Source: Auanema rhodensis (taxonomy: Eukaryota; Nematoda; Chromadorea; Rhabditida; Rhabditidae). Taken from it: a stretch of DNA of 64,000 bases. Made by a program: the position numbers and the translations under genes. The notes beneath the pieces are model-generated. The model saw only the letters and a list, made by a program, of their open reading frames with translations. It did no database searches and had not been told where the DNA came from. Positions within the stretch are counted from its first letter, which is position 1. Each line of letters opens with the position of its first letter. Positions 36,272 to 47,920 of the stretch are shown piece by piece. The DNA is taken from contig OZ059896.1 in the NCBI GenBank assembly GCA_964057225.1, positions 11,036,001 to 11,100,000 on the forward strand. The letters are read 5' to 3'.

Positions 36272-37419
36272 TCAAGCCTTAGCTACTACTGGCTCTTGCA
36301 GCATAGTGATGGTTTGATGAGTTACAGGGATATTAAGTTTGAAAAATGCTTTAATTTCATCTCGTTGAGTTGCAGTTGACTGAAAAAAATTATATGATTA
36401 TTCAATTAACTATTGGAACTGTATGTGTTACCGGAGCTGTGCATACAACAATCTTCGATTTATTTATAGCTCCCTCTTGTCTCTTGATAAGGAATTCAAC
36501 TGTCTTACCTGGCTGGATAGAAGCAAATACTGGTCGTACACGGAAATTATAACATTATGGATTTCAAAATGAAAGTTATGAAAGTCTTTTAAATATATAT
36601 ATATATATATAATAGAATAATTATAATTATATAACAAAAACAAATATTTACCCGAAAAGGTGATTCGAGCAGCACACCTTAATAGCTTGTGCTGTTTTTG
36701 TTGGATTCATTGCGGTAAACTTCTAGATGAAGCAAAAATATAATAGGAAGAAACGTGGTTAAGATCTAAAAACCTGTTCACCGCCACTTTGTTTCCAAAT
36801 CATCCGATGGGTATTGAGTACAACTGAAGACTTTGTATATTATATACATAGATATTAAATAATATATATATATAGTTTACCCACCCTTATTATCCTAAAA
36901 ATAAAGTTTAAATGTTGAATTATAATATTTTTCTTAGTTACCGTCATTTTTTTTTCATTTTTTTCTTTCTTATTTGATAATGCTACCTGCTGTGTTTTTG
37001 CTTCATCCTTACTCTTTTTCTCAACCAATACAGTTTTATATCAAAGATTTTGAAGCTAACCTGATCATCCAATATGTTGATATCGTCTTTCAAACTTTCT
37101 ATCTTTAATATATTAATTTTTAAATAAATAATAAGCAAATACAAAGAAAAACCTGAGTATTATCTAATCCTTTCTCATTAATGTCAGAGAAGCTGATCTT
37201 AAGTGAGCTAGTTTTCTGAAATTGACCATTTTTATTAAATAAAATACAAAATTAATATATATTTTAATAAATAGTTAAATGTTTATGAAGAGAAAAATAA
37301 GAAAAAGAAATGTTTGAGTTGTATTACATTACCTGTCGAGTTTTACATTGAAAAAGTGTCATTGACACAAATATAAACATAAAAGCGCCATTTAAAAACA
37401 TTGACATTAAAAAAAACAT
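36272..37419 (-). CDS. MSP-domain protein with N-terminal hydrophobic segment
   Basis: Small protein with a C-terminal major sperm protein (MSP) immunoglobulin-like domain. The first exon (ATG at 37419) is hydrophobic: MFFLMSMFLNGAFMFIFVSM, a possible signal peptide or membrane anchor. Short hydrophilic exons follow (SFSDINEKGLDNTQ, IESLKDDINILDDQ and a Lys/Glu-rich one, KKSKDEAKTQQVALSNKKEK), then the MSP fold: KVVLNTHRMIWKQSGGEQKF, MNPTKTAQAIKVCCSNHLF, RVRPVFASIQPGKTVEFLIK, GAINKSKIVVCTAP, and a last exon ending MLQEPVVAKA (stop 36272-36274). The S-N-x-x-F-R-V-R-P core is diagnostic. Between HLF (about 36655) and FRVRP (about 36545) no AG acceptor gives an open frame, so this junction is non-canonical, wrong in the sequence, or the gene is broken. 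MSP-domain proteins act in nematode sperm motility or at membrane contacts; which applies here is unknown. Confidence 0.75.
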
Positions 37420-39398
37420 TATAAAATCTAAATTTGATACTAAATACAAGAAACTAATATTATTTATCAACCTTTAACGATAAATAGTATAACGAACAAC
37501 CGCTTGAGTTTAAAACAAGCGTTTAAATGATTTATTTGCCAACTTATAGCGTAAGATTGTATATCATTTATTAAAAAATTGAAATTTAACTAAAATAATA
37601 GAATAACTCTCCCTTTCATATTGGTAATACATTATCAGAATGGTAAAAAAAGGAAATAAGCTTTCCAATGATCATCATTTATCATGTTTCAATGAACATT
37701 CGAAAAATGTTCTAAAATGAACATGTGAATAAATAAAAAAAATTATATTTAATTGTCAGTTGTAAATAATTTATTTCATTTTTTTGGTGAGCAATTAAGA
37801 TAGTTTTAAACGAGATTCATTATTATAACGTCTATAACAGGAACTGGGTGATGATTTTAGATTTAGCTGTGCTTTCTTTTAAAGGATAGAATACAAATCT
37901 TAATAAAAGATCAAAAATGATAAGAAAATCAAATGATTTTGGTTCACATGTTCACATGTTCTTTCGTCAATTTTCATATTTCATAAATTATATATAATAT
38001 ATATTTAGTTATAAACATATCTAACTGCATACTTATTTTAGAAATATTTTATATATATTTCTTTTTTTTTTTTGTCAGATATCAGGCATTTTTTTTTGCT
38101 GCCTCATCGCATCTCTTCATACATTGTTCGTGTTGTTGTTATTGTTGTTTTGTGGTAAATCTGGCTAAGAATGAACAAAACGATGACAGGATATAAAGAC
38201 TGAAGAAAGCAAGGAAAGAATAGACATCTAGCCATATATAGAAACTGTTTATACATAAGAGAGAACAGACAAAGATATTAACTAGCAACACCTAGAAAAC
38301 TGGTAAAAGGAACAGCTGAAGGGCAAAAGCAGTGGAAGTAGAAGAAGCAACACCATTTGAGAAAAGTATTCCTGAATATATGGATAGGATATGAGAAATA
38401 GAGAAAAAGAGGAGATTGTTATTTGGACAATCCTGAGGTCTAGCCCATCAGATGAGGTGGGTTAATTTGAAGTAAGAAGAACAGAGAAAGAAGCAATCAT
38501 CTATGCAACATTCAGAGAGAGAGAGAGGAAGAGATATTAGGAGAGAGGGAAACAGAAAGAGAGAAAAAGATTGAAAGAGAAAGAGAAAGGGAAAACAGTC
38601 TCTCTATCTGGTTTTTTCTATTGGCACATTTTCTCTCTTCCTTTACCGACTCTCTCTATCTTCGTACATACAACCTAAATCTCTAAATCTTTAACTCGAA
38701 GTTTGAGCACAATATTAGGCATGGGCAATCACTATTTTCTATTATTAAATTATTATCTATATCCTTCTATCTATATATTACATTTTAATTTATTTATTTT
38801 GTTTATGAATGATAGTAAAACTTAAAGTTGAATATGATGTTTTTTCTATTGGTCTTTATTGAACTTTACTTTATATTTAAAAGATTCTAAGAAAGAAAGA
38901 TAACACAAAATGATACTAGAATATATAACTAAATATGAACTTTTTTGTTTGATTTAACTATATTATTCTTTATTTTTTTATGAAAATTAAAATAGTTTTG
39001 ATAATATTTTTCTATTCAATACGATTACTTATTAAAGTTTTTATTTCAATCATAGTACTTTTTTTGTCTTAAAACAATTCTTAATTGAAAGCTGTTCAGC
39101 ATCATCTCTTCTGTCTTTATCTCATTTTTTTCTTTGATTCAATATTATTGTAATATTGATCTTTTTTTTGTATAATGAACTTTTTAAATATTTTTATAAC
39201 AATATAACAAAGAAAAATTATTCTCTATCTATTTATGATTTTATAAAATATATTATAGATTATACAGCCAAATATTTCAACTAACTATTATATATTTTAT
39301 AACAAAAATATTACTTTATTATATCTTATCTTATTCGTATTTTAATTGTTTTATTTATATTTTCTTAACATTATAATGTTTAGATTTATACTAACATA
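37420..39398. other. Intergenic region, no gene seen
   Basis: AT-rich spacer between divergent genes (MSP-domain gene on -, Pax-like gene on +). It contains GA-rich tracts around 38512-38590 followed by a CT-rich stretch to about 38660. The promoter of the most upstream Pax-like first exon should lie at its right end. Confidence 0.6.
38512..38592. repeat. GA-rich tract
   Basis: Imperfect (GA)n sequence on the + strand that switches to a CT-rich stretch immediately downstream. Confidence 0.85.
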
Positions 39399-39518
39399 AT
39401 GGATGATGTCGTGTCGACGTCGTCATGTAGCTGTGCTGGAAGCTCACATGCCTGTAGTTGTGTGATTGATGTTACCTCACCGGCAACATTGGAAAGGGAT
39501 TTCCATGCATGGTTATTG
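39399..39518 (+). CDS. Candidate alternative first exon A of the Pax-like gene
   Basis: Forty codons starting MDDVVSTSSCSCAGSSHACS and ending DFHAWLL, followed directly by a GT donor (gtatgt) in phase 0. The peptide is Ser/Cys-rich at the start and its codon use and GC content stand out from the surrounding AT-rich DNA. The phase matches exon 2 of the Pax-like gene at 42199 exactly, as do the two other candidate first exons. Splicing here would span 2.7 kb. It could instead be the first exon of something else, but no other acceptor-compatible gene lies nearby on this strand. Confidence 0.45.
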
Positions 39519-39774
39519 GTATGTTATTTTGAAATTGTATCTGTGAATGAAAACAGAAAAGAGAAAGACAAGATGTTATCTATTGCTTTTTCTGACTGGT
39601 TTACTTTTAAATCCTGATGTTTCAATGGCTTGGACTAAATGGAAGATTGAGATAGTTGTTAGAATGAAGCAGAGAGAGAGAGAGAGAAAAAAAAAGAAAC
39701 TATATATGAGTATATGAGTAGAAACATATTATTATAAACATAAAACCGAAAAAAACGAAGTAGAAGAGGAGAAG

Positions 39775-39802
39775 ATGATGATGATGATGATGATGATGAT
39801 GA
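39775..39802. repeat. ATG trinucleotide microsatellite
   Basis: About nine to ten tandem ATG/GAT units on the + strand in the long 5' region of the Pax-like gene. Confidence 0.9.
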
Positions 39803-40882
39803 AGCAGTTAAGTAAGGAAATAATAAGTATTACAAGAAGATGACATAATAGATGTGGAGAAAATTCACGTAATGTAAGTGAAAACGACTAAAAGATTATC
39901 AAAAAAGTTGTTGATTGCAACTACAAAAACAGAAAAGAGACCGTTTTCTCTCTTCTGCTTATTCATTTCTACAATCATTTGTCTTAGCTTTATTTTAAAA
40001 GTTATGATAAGGATTCATTAACTATGATTATACACTAATATTCATAATTATATTAATATATGTATGATATGAATATAATATATAAGTTAAATAATTAAAA
40101 TAAATGATAAAAAAGTCTTTATGCTTGATTAAAGCACTATGATTCTTGATGGGAACTGTAAACACAATTGTCCGAAAAAAACCTTATTGTCTGCATGGTA
40201 GTAGTTAATGAAATTTACGTTGTTATACCCGATAAATACACTGCTGCACCTCGTTTTAACATCCTACTTCACCTTTCATGAACTTTTTTCGTTTCTATCT
40301 CCTCAGAAAATTTGTAAAAAAAACACCTCGTTTTCTCTGTCTGATGTTCTTATTTTTCCCTTCTATTTATTCCTCTATTTCACTTCGCTCTTTTGTAAGC
40401 ACTCTCTACCATTAAAGTATCGCATTGTTTCTCTTTCTTCTCACTTCTTTCCTCGTTCATGTTCTATCTCTGTATCTTTCTATCTCTTAATTTCTTAACT
40501 TCTTATTCTTCTCATCTCCCTGTCTACATCTACCATCGTTCTTCCTGGTTTCAACCATTTTTTTCCGTTCTAATGATTCCGAACTTGGGTTGTCAGCTGG
40601 CATCAAGCCTACCGATCAATGAAGTTGTTGAAGCAAGCGTTTACTGAACGGCATCGTCATCAGACAATCATCTATACATTCAGAACAGAAGCAGCAAAAG
40701 TCTTCTACTTCTTCATCATCATCATCATACATATAGACACATAGAAGAAACTTGGCATCTCGAACAGTCGGGTTGCGGTCGTCTATATCATTGCTTTCAT
40801 CACAAAGAAGAATCTATAGCATCGGAATCAACTATTATTTGGTTACCTATCTATCATAACTAGCTATATACAGTAGTCTACC

Positions 40883-43127
40883 ATGGATCAAGGCTGCATT
40901 ACGAGCCAACAAATGCTTATTCCTTCATCAAATCCAGAGATAATGATGCCCATGTCATCAATGACACATTATCTCTGGCGTCCATGTGAAGAGCAGCATT
41001 ATCAAACTATTATTGAACCTCATTTACTACATCATCATCCTCAACAGCCACATCATCATACACATCATCATCTTCTTCATCAGGTAATTGTGTTAACAAG
41101 ATGTTTTTTCTCTACGATGAGTGATATCTGTGCATAGTTTCATTTTCCAACAACTTCAGTATGTGATTGAAAAATTCTGATCAAATTCAAGATATGTTAA
41201 TCATTTCTCAGATCGTTTTAACTTTTTTGTTGATCATTCAGTAAGATAAGAAGGATTTTTATTTATTAATAATATATTATTAAGTTGAAAAAAGATATTA
41301 TTAGATGCAAGTTAAACGTAAATATATTTGTCAATGACTATGTGTCTAATATTCTTTCAAATTGAACTGTGAAAAGAGCTTGAGAGAGATTGGAAAACAG
41401 AAAGAGGGAAAAAGAAAGAAATAATCAGAGAAAAACAAAGGATTGAAAGAGTGAGAAAGACAGTGAGAGAGAGAGGGGGGAGGAGAAAGAGACAGAGAGA
41501 GCAAGAGAGAAAGAAAGAGAGAGAGAGAGAGAGATAGAGAGAGAGAGGGGGGAGAGAATAGAATGATTAAGAGAATTTCTACATAGGTTGGGTAGAGGAG
41601 AAAGGACCGGAGAAGTTGTGATACGAAAGCAAAAAGAGCTTAGCAAGTTCATAGAAGTCGAACGGTCGTTTTCTACTGAACTAAGAACGGCATCAATCGT
41701 CTGAAATATGGCAAATCAAATCTTCACGAATCCATACTCTCCACTTACTAAGTTAGATAATTCATGCTATTATTCATATTTTACATCACAATCTTTATGG
41801 AATCATTCTCCGTATACGGTACATTCTCTATTTTGTACAATTATTTGGGATATTATTTCAAAATTAAAATTAAATGAAATTTCAAAAAATCTTTGATGCC
41901 TCATAAAAGATTTGCTTAAATCTACGTTTTATACAAAAAAATATTTCTTCAGTAGTACAGCAACGTAAGCCGGTCGTTGATCGTTCGAATTGATTAGAGA
42001 AGTCGAATTCTTGTAAAAAAAAAGTCCAACTAGCTAAGCAAAGCGGTTGCTAATGATTCTTTTACGTAAAAGATTGTTTTTTTTTCTTTTTGAATAATAC
42101 AGTTAAAGGTGTAATAAGATATATTTCAATGAATTTAATATAATATATATTTAGTTATAATTAATCTTTTTTAATTTTTAATATAATTTGCATTATAGGG
42201 TGTTGATCCATCCGTTTCGGATACTTTTTATCCAAATATGGATATGCTTAAACAAGAAGGATTAGATATGTCTGATGATCAAACTACTATTATTGAACAA
42301 TCACAAGAACCAACTAAAGTATCAACGGAACAAAAAAGTGATGGAAGAAAAATTCGAAGGAAAGGTGAGGTGGTCTAGAAAAGGAAAATTTGAAATGTTT
42401 TAATGTTACTTCAACATTTTTTATGCTTTTCGAATGATGTAACTTTCAAACCGTTTATTTAGTTTCAGGAACAAATTTGTATGGGAGACCATATTGTCCT
42501 GGGAGGCCTTTATCAATGGAAGAACGAACAAAAATAATTGAACTTCATATGACTGGAATGAAAGTTAATGCTATATCTAAAACTTTATGTATATCACATG
42601 GATGTGTTAGCAAAATCATTAGTCGGTATGTTTATTTTGATTATGTTCAAGTTCACTTTAGCATTCATCTGGATGTTGCGATTAAAAGACATTTTTGAAC
42701 TCTGAGATCAGTCAACTGTTTTTGTAACTTTCAATGGCAACAGAAAGAGAACCGAATTTCCTTTTTATGATAACAAGAAAAAACGAGAAAAAGAAAACGA
42801 TTTATGTCCAGTTATCTCAAATAATTACTTGCTTGTTCTAGATATAGGTCCACGGGTATTCTCTCACCTGCTTCATCTCCTGAACAACGAAGACGAAGAA
42901 AGAATATGCGAATGGAATCAGTTGCAGCTCCAGCTCCAACAACTAATGTCGTTGCACCAGTTCAACCTGAGTATAAAGAATACAAACAAGAATATGTGGC
43001 TCCAGAATATACGCTGGTGCATTATATGCCACCCGAGCAAGATCTTGCACCTCAAATACCTCAGCACTATGCTATTATACCAGAAAATATTCTTCATATG
43101 CATGATTATCACCCAATATTACTTTAG
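40883..43127 (+). CDS. PAI-only Pax protein (NPAX type)
   Basis: Four exons (40883-41083, 42199-42364, 42469-42625, 42842-43127) join in frame to 269 residues. The N-terminus MDQGCITSQQMLIPSSNPEI leads to a His-rich stretch (about residues 50-66) encoded by CAT-type repeats. Exon 2 is acidic (DPSVSDTFYPNMDMLKQEG) and ends in a basic RKIRRK. Exon 3 and the start of exon 4 form the N-terminal (PAI) paired subdomain: GTNLYGRPYCPGRPLSMEER, KIIELHMTGMKVNAISKTL, CISHGCVSKIISRYRSTGIL. This matches the GRPL, VEL, IS.L and HGCVSKI core of Pax domains. There is no second (RED) subdomain and no homeodomain; the protein instead ends with a Pro/Tyr/Gln/Glu-rich tail after RRRKNMRME. Nematode NPAX proteins have this make-up. 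It should act as a nuclear DNA-binding factor; targets are unknown. Intron 1 is 1115 bp and contains a further candidate first exon. Confidence 0.9.
41380..41570. repeat. GA-rich polypurine tract in Pax-like intron 1
   Basis: Long, imperfect GA repeat on the + strand, including gagaga runs around 41516-41546, lying between the first two candidate start exons of this locus. Confidence 0.9.
41708..41818 (+). CDS. Candidate alternative first exon C of the Pax-like gene
   Basis: Thirty-seven codons beginning MANQIFTNPYSPLTKLDNSC and ending NHSPYT, followed by a GT donor (gtacat) in phase 0. It lies inside intron 1 of the longer form and can be spliced in frame to exon 2 at 42199. The preceding 60 bp are less AT-rich and look like a 5' UTR. 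The peptide is Tyr/Ser/Asn-rich, reminiscent of activation segments. Use of this exon would remove the His-rich N-terminus. Confidence 0.5.
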
Positions 43128-44423
43128 TAATTTGTATTAATCATAATCGAATTTCATCTGATGATCACGATGATTCTCTATGACTCAACTACTCTCTCAA
43201 AACAATTATATCATTTTTAAAAAGTTTTTCCTCTAAATTTCATTCTTTAATATTGAAACTGATTGTCATTTTATCTTTCCAGATAAGTTAGGAAAAAGCT
43301 AATAACTTCAGTAAATTTGTCTTTCCGTTTGGGTGTTTGTTAAAAATGATCAGTTTGATATATACATATGTGATCTGTACAATTTTTGTCACAAAATTCC
43401 AGAACAAAAAAATTTATATTTTTAAAAAATGTCCCTTTCATCATTACTATTAGAGTATTTGTATGTAGATGTCAATAAAATAATTAGTTGATCATCCATT
43501 AATTTTCTTTATAAAATATTTGTTTTATATTTCAAATATCTAGAGAGAGAGAGAGAGAGGGAGGGGAATGTGGATCAAAATACTTTTAGCATATACATAC
43601 TATTATATACATAAATATGTATATGTTTATATAAACAGAACATATGTAAGCCTATATAGCAGAATAAAATATAAAAATGTCGTTTCAAAAAAAAAAGAAA
43701 GAGAGAAAGAAAAAGAAACAGACACTACTTCGCAGAATTTCTTCAATATTTTTTTTCTGGATGGCATTTAATTTTTTGTTTCACATAAACCTGTTGTGAA
43801 ACTATTCCTTTCTAGCTATTCAAACTATCTTTCTGTTTTATATCCATAAAAGACAATGACACTTCGTATATTGACTGAACAGTAAGTTTTTCATTATTGA
43901 ACACTACGAAATAATTATATTAAAATTACGTTAAAAGGGAAATATATACATATTTTTAATATAATACATATAAATATTATATACTATATATATATAAATA
44001 CTAAAATATAATCAATATAGTTTAATATACATATAATAACTATATAAGTATTAAAAATTCAAAAAAAACAAAATTTGAAAACAACAATAACATCAATCTT
44101 CAAAATAAATATGAAATTATTCAAAAATCAAAGCAGTTTCTGATAGCAACAAAAAAAATTAATATTACTTATTCTTATAGTTATAGAATAAAAAATAATA
44201 TTGTTATATAATTATTATTATTTAATATTAATCTCAAATTTTGTATTATTATTTAGATATACATATAATATTGATGATATTGAGTGTATATTCAATCTTA
44301 TTCGTCTTCAATATTTTTCCCTCATCTGTAATATTCTATATGAATACAACATGTACATATATGTATAATATACCGGTAAAGAATCAATTCAATGTCCATT
44401 TTTTTCGAACAGAACTACTAGTG
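43128..44423. other. 3' flank of Pax-like gene and spacer
   Basis: Contains the 3' UTR of the Pax-like gene, then AT-rich spacer with a short GA tract (43543-43564). No exon-like frames with matching splice sites were seen. Confidence 0.55.
43474..43479 (+). terminator. Candidate poly(A) signal of the Pax-like gene
   Basis: AATAAA about 350 bp after the stop codon, in AT-rich sequence. It is the first good hexamer downstream, but in DNA of this composition such hexamers also occur by chance. Confidence 0.35.
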
Positions 44424-44540
44424 ATGAAGGAAAGTAGAATTGAAAGTGAAATAGAGAAAGATGACGATGCGAGATCCTCTGCTGGCAATGCAACAACCCA
44501 GATGGGCAGTGAACCGCCACAAAATCCTCTACTCTCACTC
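44424..44540 (+). CDS. Candidate first exon of an unidentified gene
   Basis: Thirty-nine codons starting MKESRIESEIEKDDDARSSA and ending SEPPQNPLLSL, followed by a GT donor (gtaggc) in phase 0. An acceptor-like cgaacag lies 12 bases before the ATG, as expected for spliced-leader addition or a 5' UTR intron. The peptide is acidic and Ser/Thr/Asn-rich with markedly higher GC than its surroundings. Its exit phase fits the exon at 53937 (SLSDALTFHSACTEL), which would need a 9.4-kb intron. I recognise no family. Confidence 0.4.
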
Positions 44541-47006
44541 GTAGGCCTTTTCCCTTTTTATCCCGTTGACCACCTCTCCTCATTTCACTATCTCTTTATA
44601 TCTCACTCTTTTTCTCAAATAATCTAATGTTTGAATTATATTTCATATCCTCTTCTTTTCACCTCTTTCCCTATCTACTTGCATTTTCGCTTTTCGCTCT
44701 GCACGTTGGACCACCACGCTTCCGTCCATTATTCAATCAAACTACTTGATTTATCGTTACAATTGTTTTAGAATTAATATTAAGGTTAGAAAGAGAAAAT
44801 TTAATTATTACCTTCTTTATCATCTTTCATCTAACTTTCTCAATCTCATATCTCATTTTCATTTTCTACACAAATAAATAGAATATGTAAGATTCTAACC
44901 AATATCTCTAATAGTGTTTCCTAGTTTTGTATTTTACCTCCAAATATTTTTAAAAAATACCATTCTCTTGTTCTCTTACATTTTCTTTTTTTTTCTTTTT
45001 TCAACATTTTTCTGATGCTCTTCTATTCTGAATCTGCCTGTCAACGGTCCGCTGTCTTGACCAAATATTCCTGAATATGTTGCTTGAATTTAGTTTGTTT
45101 AATTAGAAAATCAGGCTTTTCTCTCTCATTATCCTGAAAATTATATATAATTTTGCTATAAGCACTTTTATTATACAAATTATAAATGTTTATAGTTAAA
45201 ATAATAGAATTTATGATTATTTCTTATATGTTGCGCCATTTTACTTGAATTATTCTGAAGACAAAATAATTTTTATTAATATGTTTTTAATAAAATATTT
45301 ACCTCAATTTGAGTTTGCAGTCGTATTTTTTCTCGTATTGAACATACTACTAATAATCTTTTTTTTTCTATTATTAACATTTTATAAAAATTATTTACAA
45401 AATTATATATTTAAACTTTCTTTTTCTTATAATATTATTTATATGTATTAACAATTACTATATTATATATAATTTATATTTCTATATATTATAACTATTG
45501 TTTTCATATATAACTTTTTTTTTGAACTAACTATAAATTCTCTCATATCTATATCAAACTATTACCCTAAAAAAAATTTTTTTTTCGGTACTGAATAGCC
45601 TTTTTATCCATACATATGTATGTAGTATGTATGTGTGTATGTATGTCCGGTTAGTTCGGGTGGGGGAGAACTATGGTGAAGAAGAGGTCATTGGGCTACT
45701 ACCCGTCTGAACTTTCACTTGATTTTTAGGCCGGATTTGATTGTTTTGCCCTTTTGCGAAATCATCATTTTCAAAGTTTTTATTCATTTTTCACAGTTTA
45801 ATCAAATTTTAATGAACGTACGTAATTAGTTTTTAAAAATATTCTTGATTTTTTTTAAATTTTAAAATATATTTATATTTATTATATGTATGTTATTTTA
45901 CAAATCTAAATATAAAATTTGGTAAAAAAAATATCCTTTTACCATTATTTTACTTGTACATCTTTGAATCTAATCTATTCTATAAAGTTTATTTATAGTG
46001 TATTTTATAATAATTCATAAGAAAAATGTATACTTTGTATTCCAGCTTTCACGAATAATTCAATGAAAGGATCAAAGTTTTTGAAAATATTTTCCTTTAA
46101 TATAGTTCCTTTTCCATATTGGCTCTATTCTTCAACTTATATTATATCTACATCTTTTGCCACAAACACCACAGCTGGGCAAAAATTCAATTGCACATAT
46201 GTTCTTTTTTATTTTTTATTCTTCTATTACTTTTTTGAATAGTTTTATGAAATTTATTCAAAAAAAAAAGAAAAAGAAACATATCAAGTTTAACTATGGT
46301 TTGTAACTTTTACCATAAATAAGAAATACATATTTTTCTATTCAAGACCAATTATGGATCCAAAAAAAACATATAATTGAAAATAAGGATGTTATTTTTA
46401 ATTTTTAATTTAATAATCAAATAATAAAAATGATTTAATTAAATATGAACTAATCAATAAATAAATCATAATATGAGGTATATATTACCTGAATATCAAG
46501 TATAATTCATGAAAATGAGAAGAATATGTTCGTAAGGATAATCATAGTCATAACCGACATTCTCATGAACCCTGACTCGACAGTCACCTAGCCTCTTTCA
46601 ATCGTTCATTCACCTTTCTATTCTCCCTTTCACAATTGCAGAATCATCATCTTCATTATACTACCTCAGTTCTTTTTAAACATTTATATTTCATCTTTCG
46701 TCTATACTTTTTTGTGTTGCTCTCCCTTATTTTCGTTCTCTATGTCCCGTCTCATTTCACCATCTCGATGCTTGCTTACCTCTTCTGTCTAATTCGGTCG
46801 AGCTCACTGAACTTTCTCGCTCTCAGTTCTCATACACAGTCCACTACACGACCAACACCATTTTATATATAACTTTCTCTTATTCTCTCTTTCTCTCTGC
46901 CTCTTTCTTTTCATTTGTCTGTCATCTTTTCTCCCTCGTTCTCTCTCATTCTTTTACGCTGTTTATCGGTTTAACCGTGTTCTCCAAGTTTTGACTGCGG
47001 CCACAG

Positions 47007-47147
47007 ATGCTTTCGCAAGCAGAAGAGCTGCTATTTTTGACCATTTCGCAAACATTGCTTGAAATCCCGCACCCATCGTTGCAACCCGACAACGTCTACC
47101 AACCGACCTCTTTGACCATCCCACCTTCATCATGCTGCACACAATAA
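47007..47147 (+). CDS. Possible small ORF or exon, 46 residues, unknown
   Basis: Frame MLSQAEELLFLTISQTLLEI, then PHPSLQPDNVYQPTSLTI, ending in CCTQ and a stop. The ATG directly follows an acceptor-like ccacag. The local GC content is higher than in the flanks and codon use is mixed, which suggests more than chance. No partner exon with certain phase was found, and no family is recognised. Confidence 0.25.
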   Translation: MLSQAEELLFLTISQTLLEIPHPSLQPDNVYQPTSLTIPPSSCCTQ

Positions 47148-47387
47148 AGAAGCATCATCATCAAAACTATTCAGCTTTAATATAATTAAAGTTAACTATT
47201 ACTATTGTTTTTCATATTTATTTTCTATATAACTATTATAATTATTCTAAAAACTGCAAGCTAAAAATTATATTTTAAAAATCTACATTCATATCATAAT
47301 TTTTAATTTTGTTTATTTAGATTTGGTAATAATTATTTCATATATCAATATAATATAGTTAATAATTTATCTATTACATGTATTTAT

Positions 47388-47392
<5 letters not shown>

Positions 47393-47423
<31 letters not shown>
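47393..47423. repeat. TA dinucleotide array
   Basis: About 15 TA units in AT-rich spacer. Confidence 0.9.
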
Positions 47424-47429
<6 letters not shown>

Positions 47430-47812
47430 ATATAGACGATATGATTCTTCTTTTTATATCTCAACTCATATTATTATTATTATTATTATTCATTTTTCAT
47501 TTTTTTCATTCAATAATCTGATAGCTCTCAATTTATTTATTTCAGTATTTGTTGACATATTTATTGTTCTTTCTATTAATTTGGTTCTTTAACTATTTTA
47601 ATTTTTAAGTAATCTATCTAGATCCTACATTCATCTTGTTTTATAACAATTCTTTCATTGTCTTTATTATTTTGTAAAATATTTATAATTATTATATGTT
47701 AATGATTTTAAATATTAATATATTAAAAGCAAATCATAATATTATAATATAATTAGGTTAAATTATATGATTCATTCACTAATACCTATCATCTTTTTGC
47801 TCCTTTTTTTAG

Positions 47813-47920
47813 GGTCGTGGCTGCTATTTTGGTAACACAACGAAACGTTTCGAAAGGTTTCCTTTTGGGACGCCAAATTCCCTCATGCTTTATTTGTTTT
47901 CGGACCTAGGAATCTGAGAA
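47813..47920 (+). CDS. Possible exon after a strong acceptor, unknown
   Basis: After a long pyrimidine tract and acceptor (tttttttag), an open frame in phase 0 encodes GRGCYFGNTTKRFERFPFG then TPNSLMLYLFSDLGI and a stop. The phase fits the donor at 44540, so this could be a short alternative terminal exon for the exon at 44424. GC content is higher than in the flanks. I recognise no domain. Confidence 0.25.
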
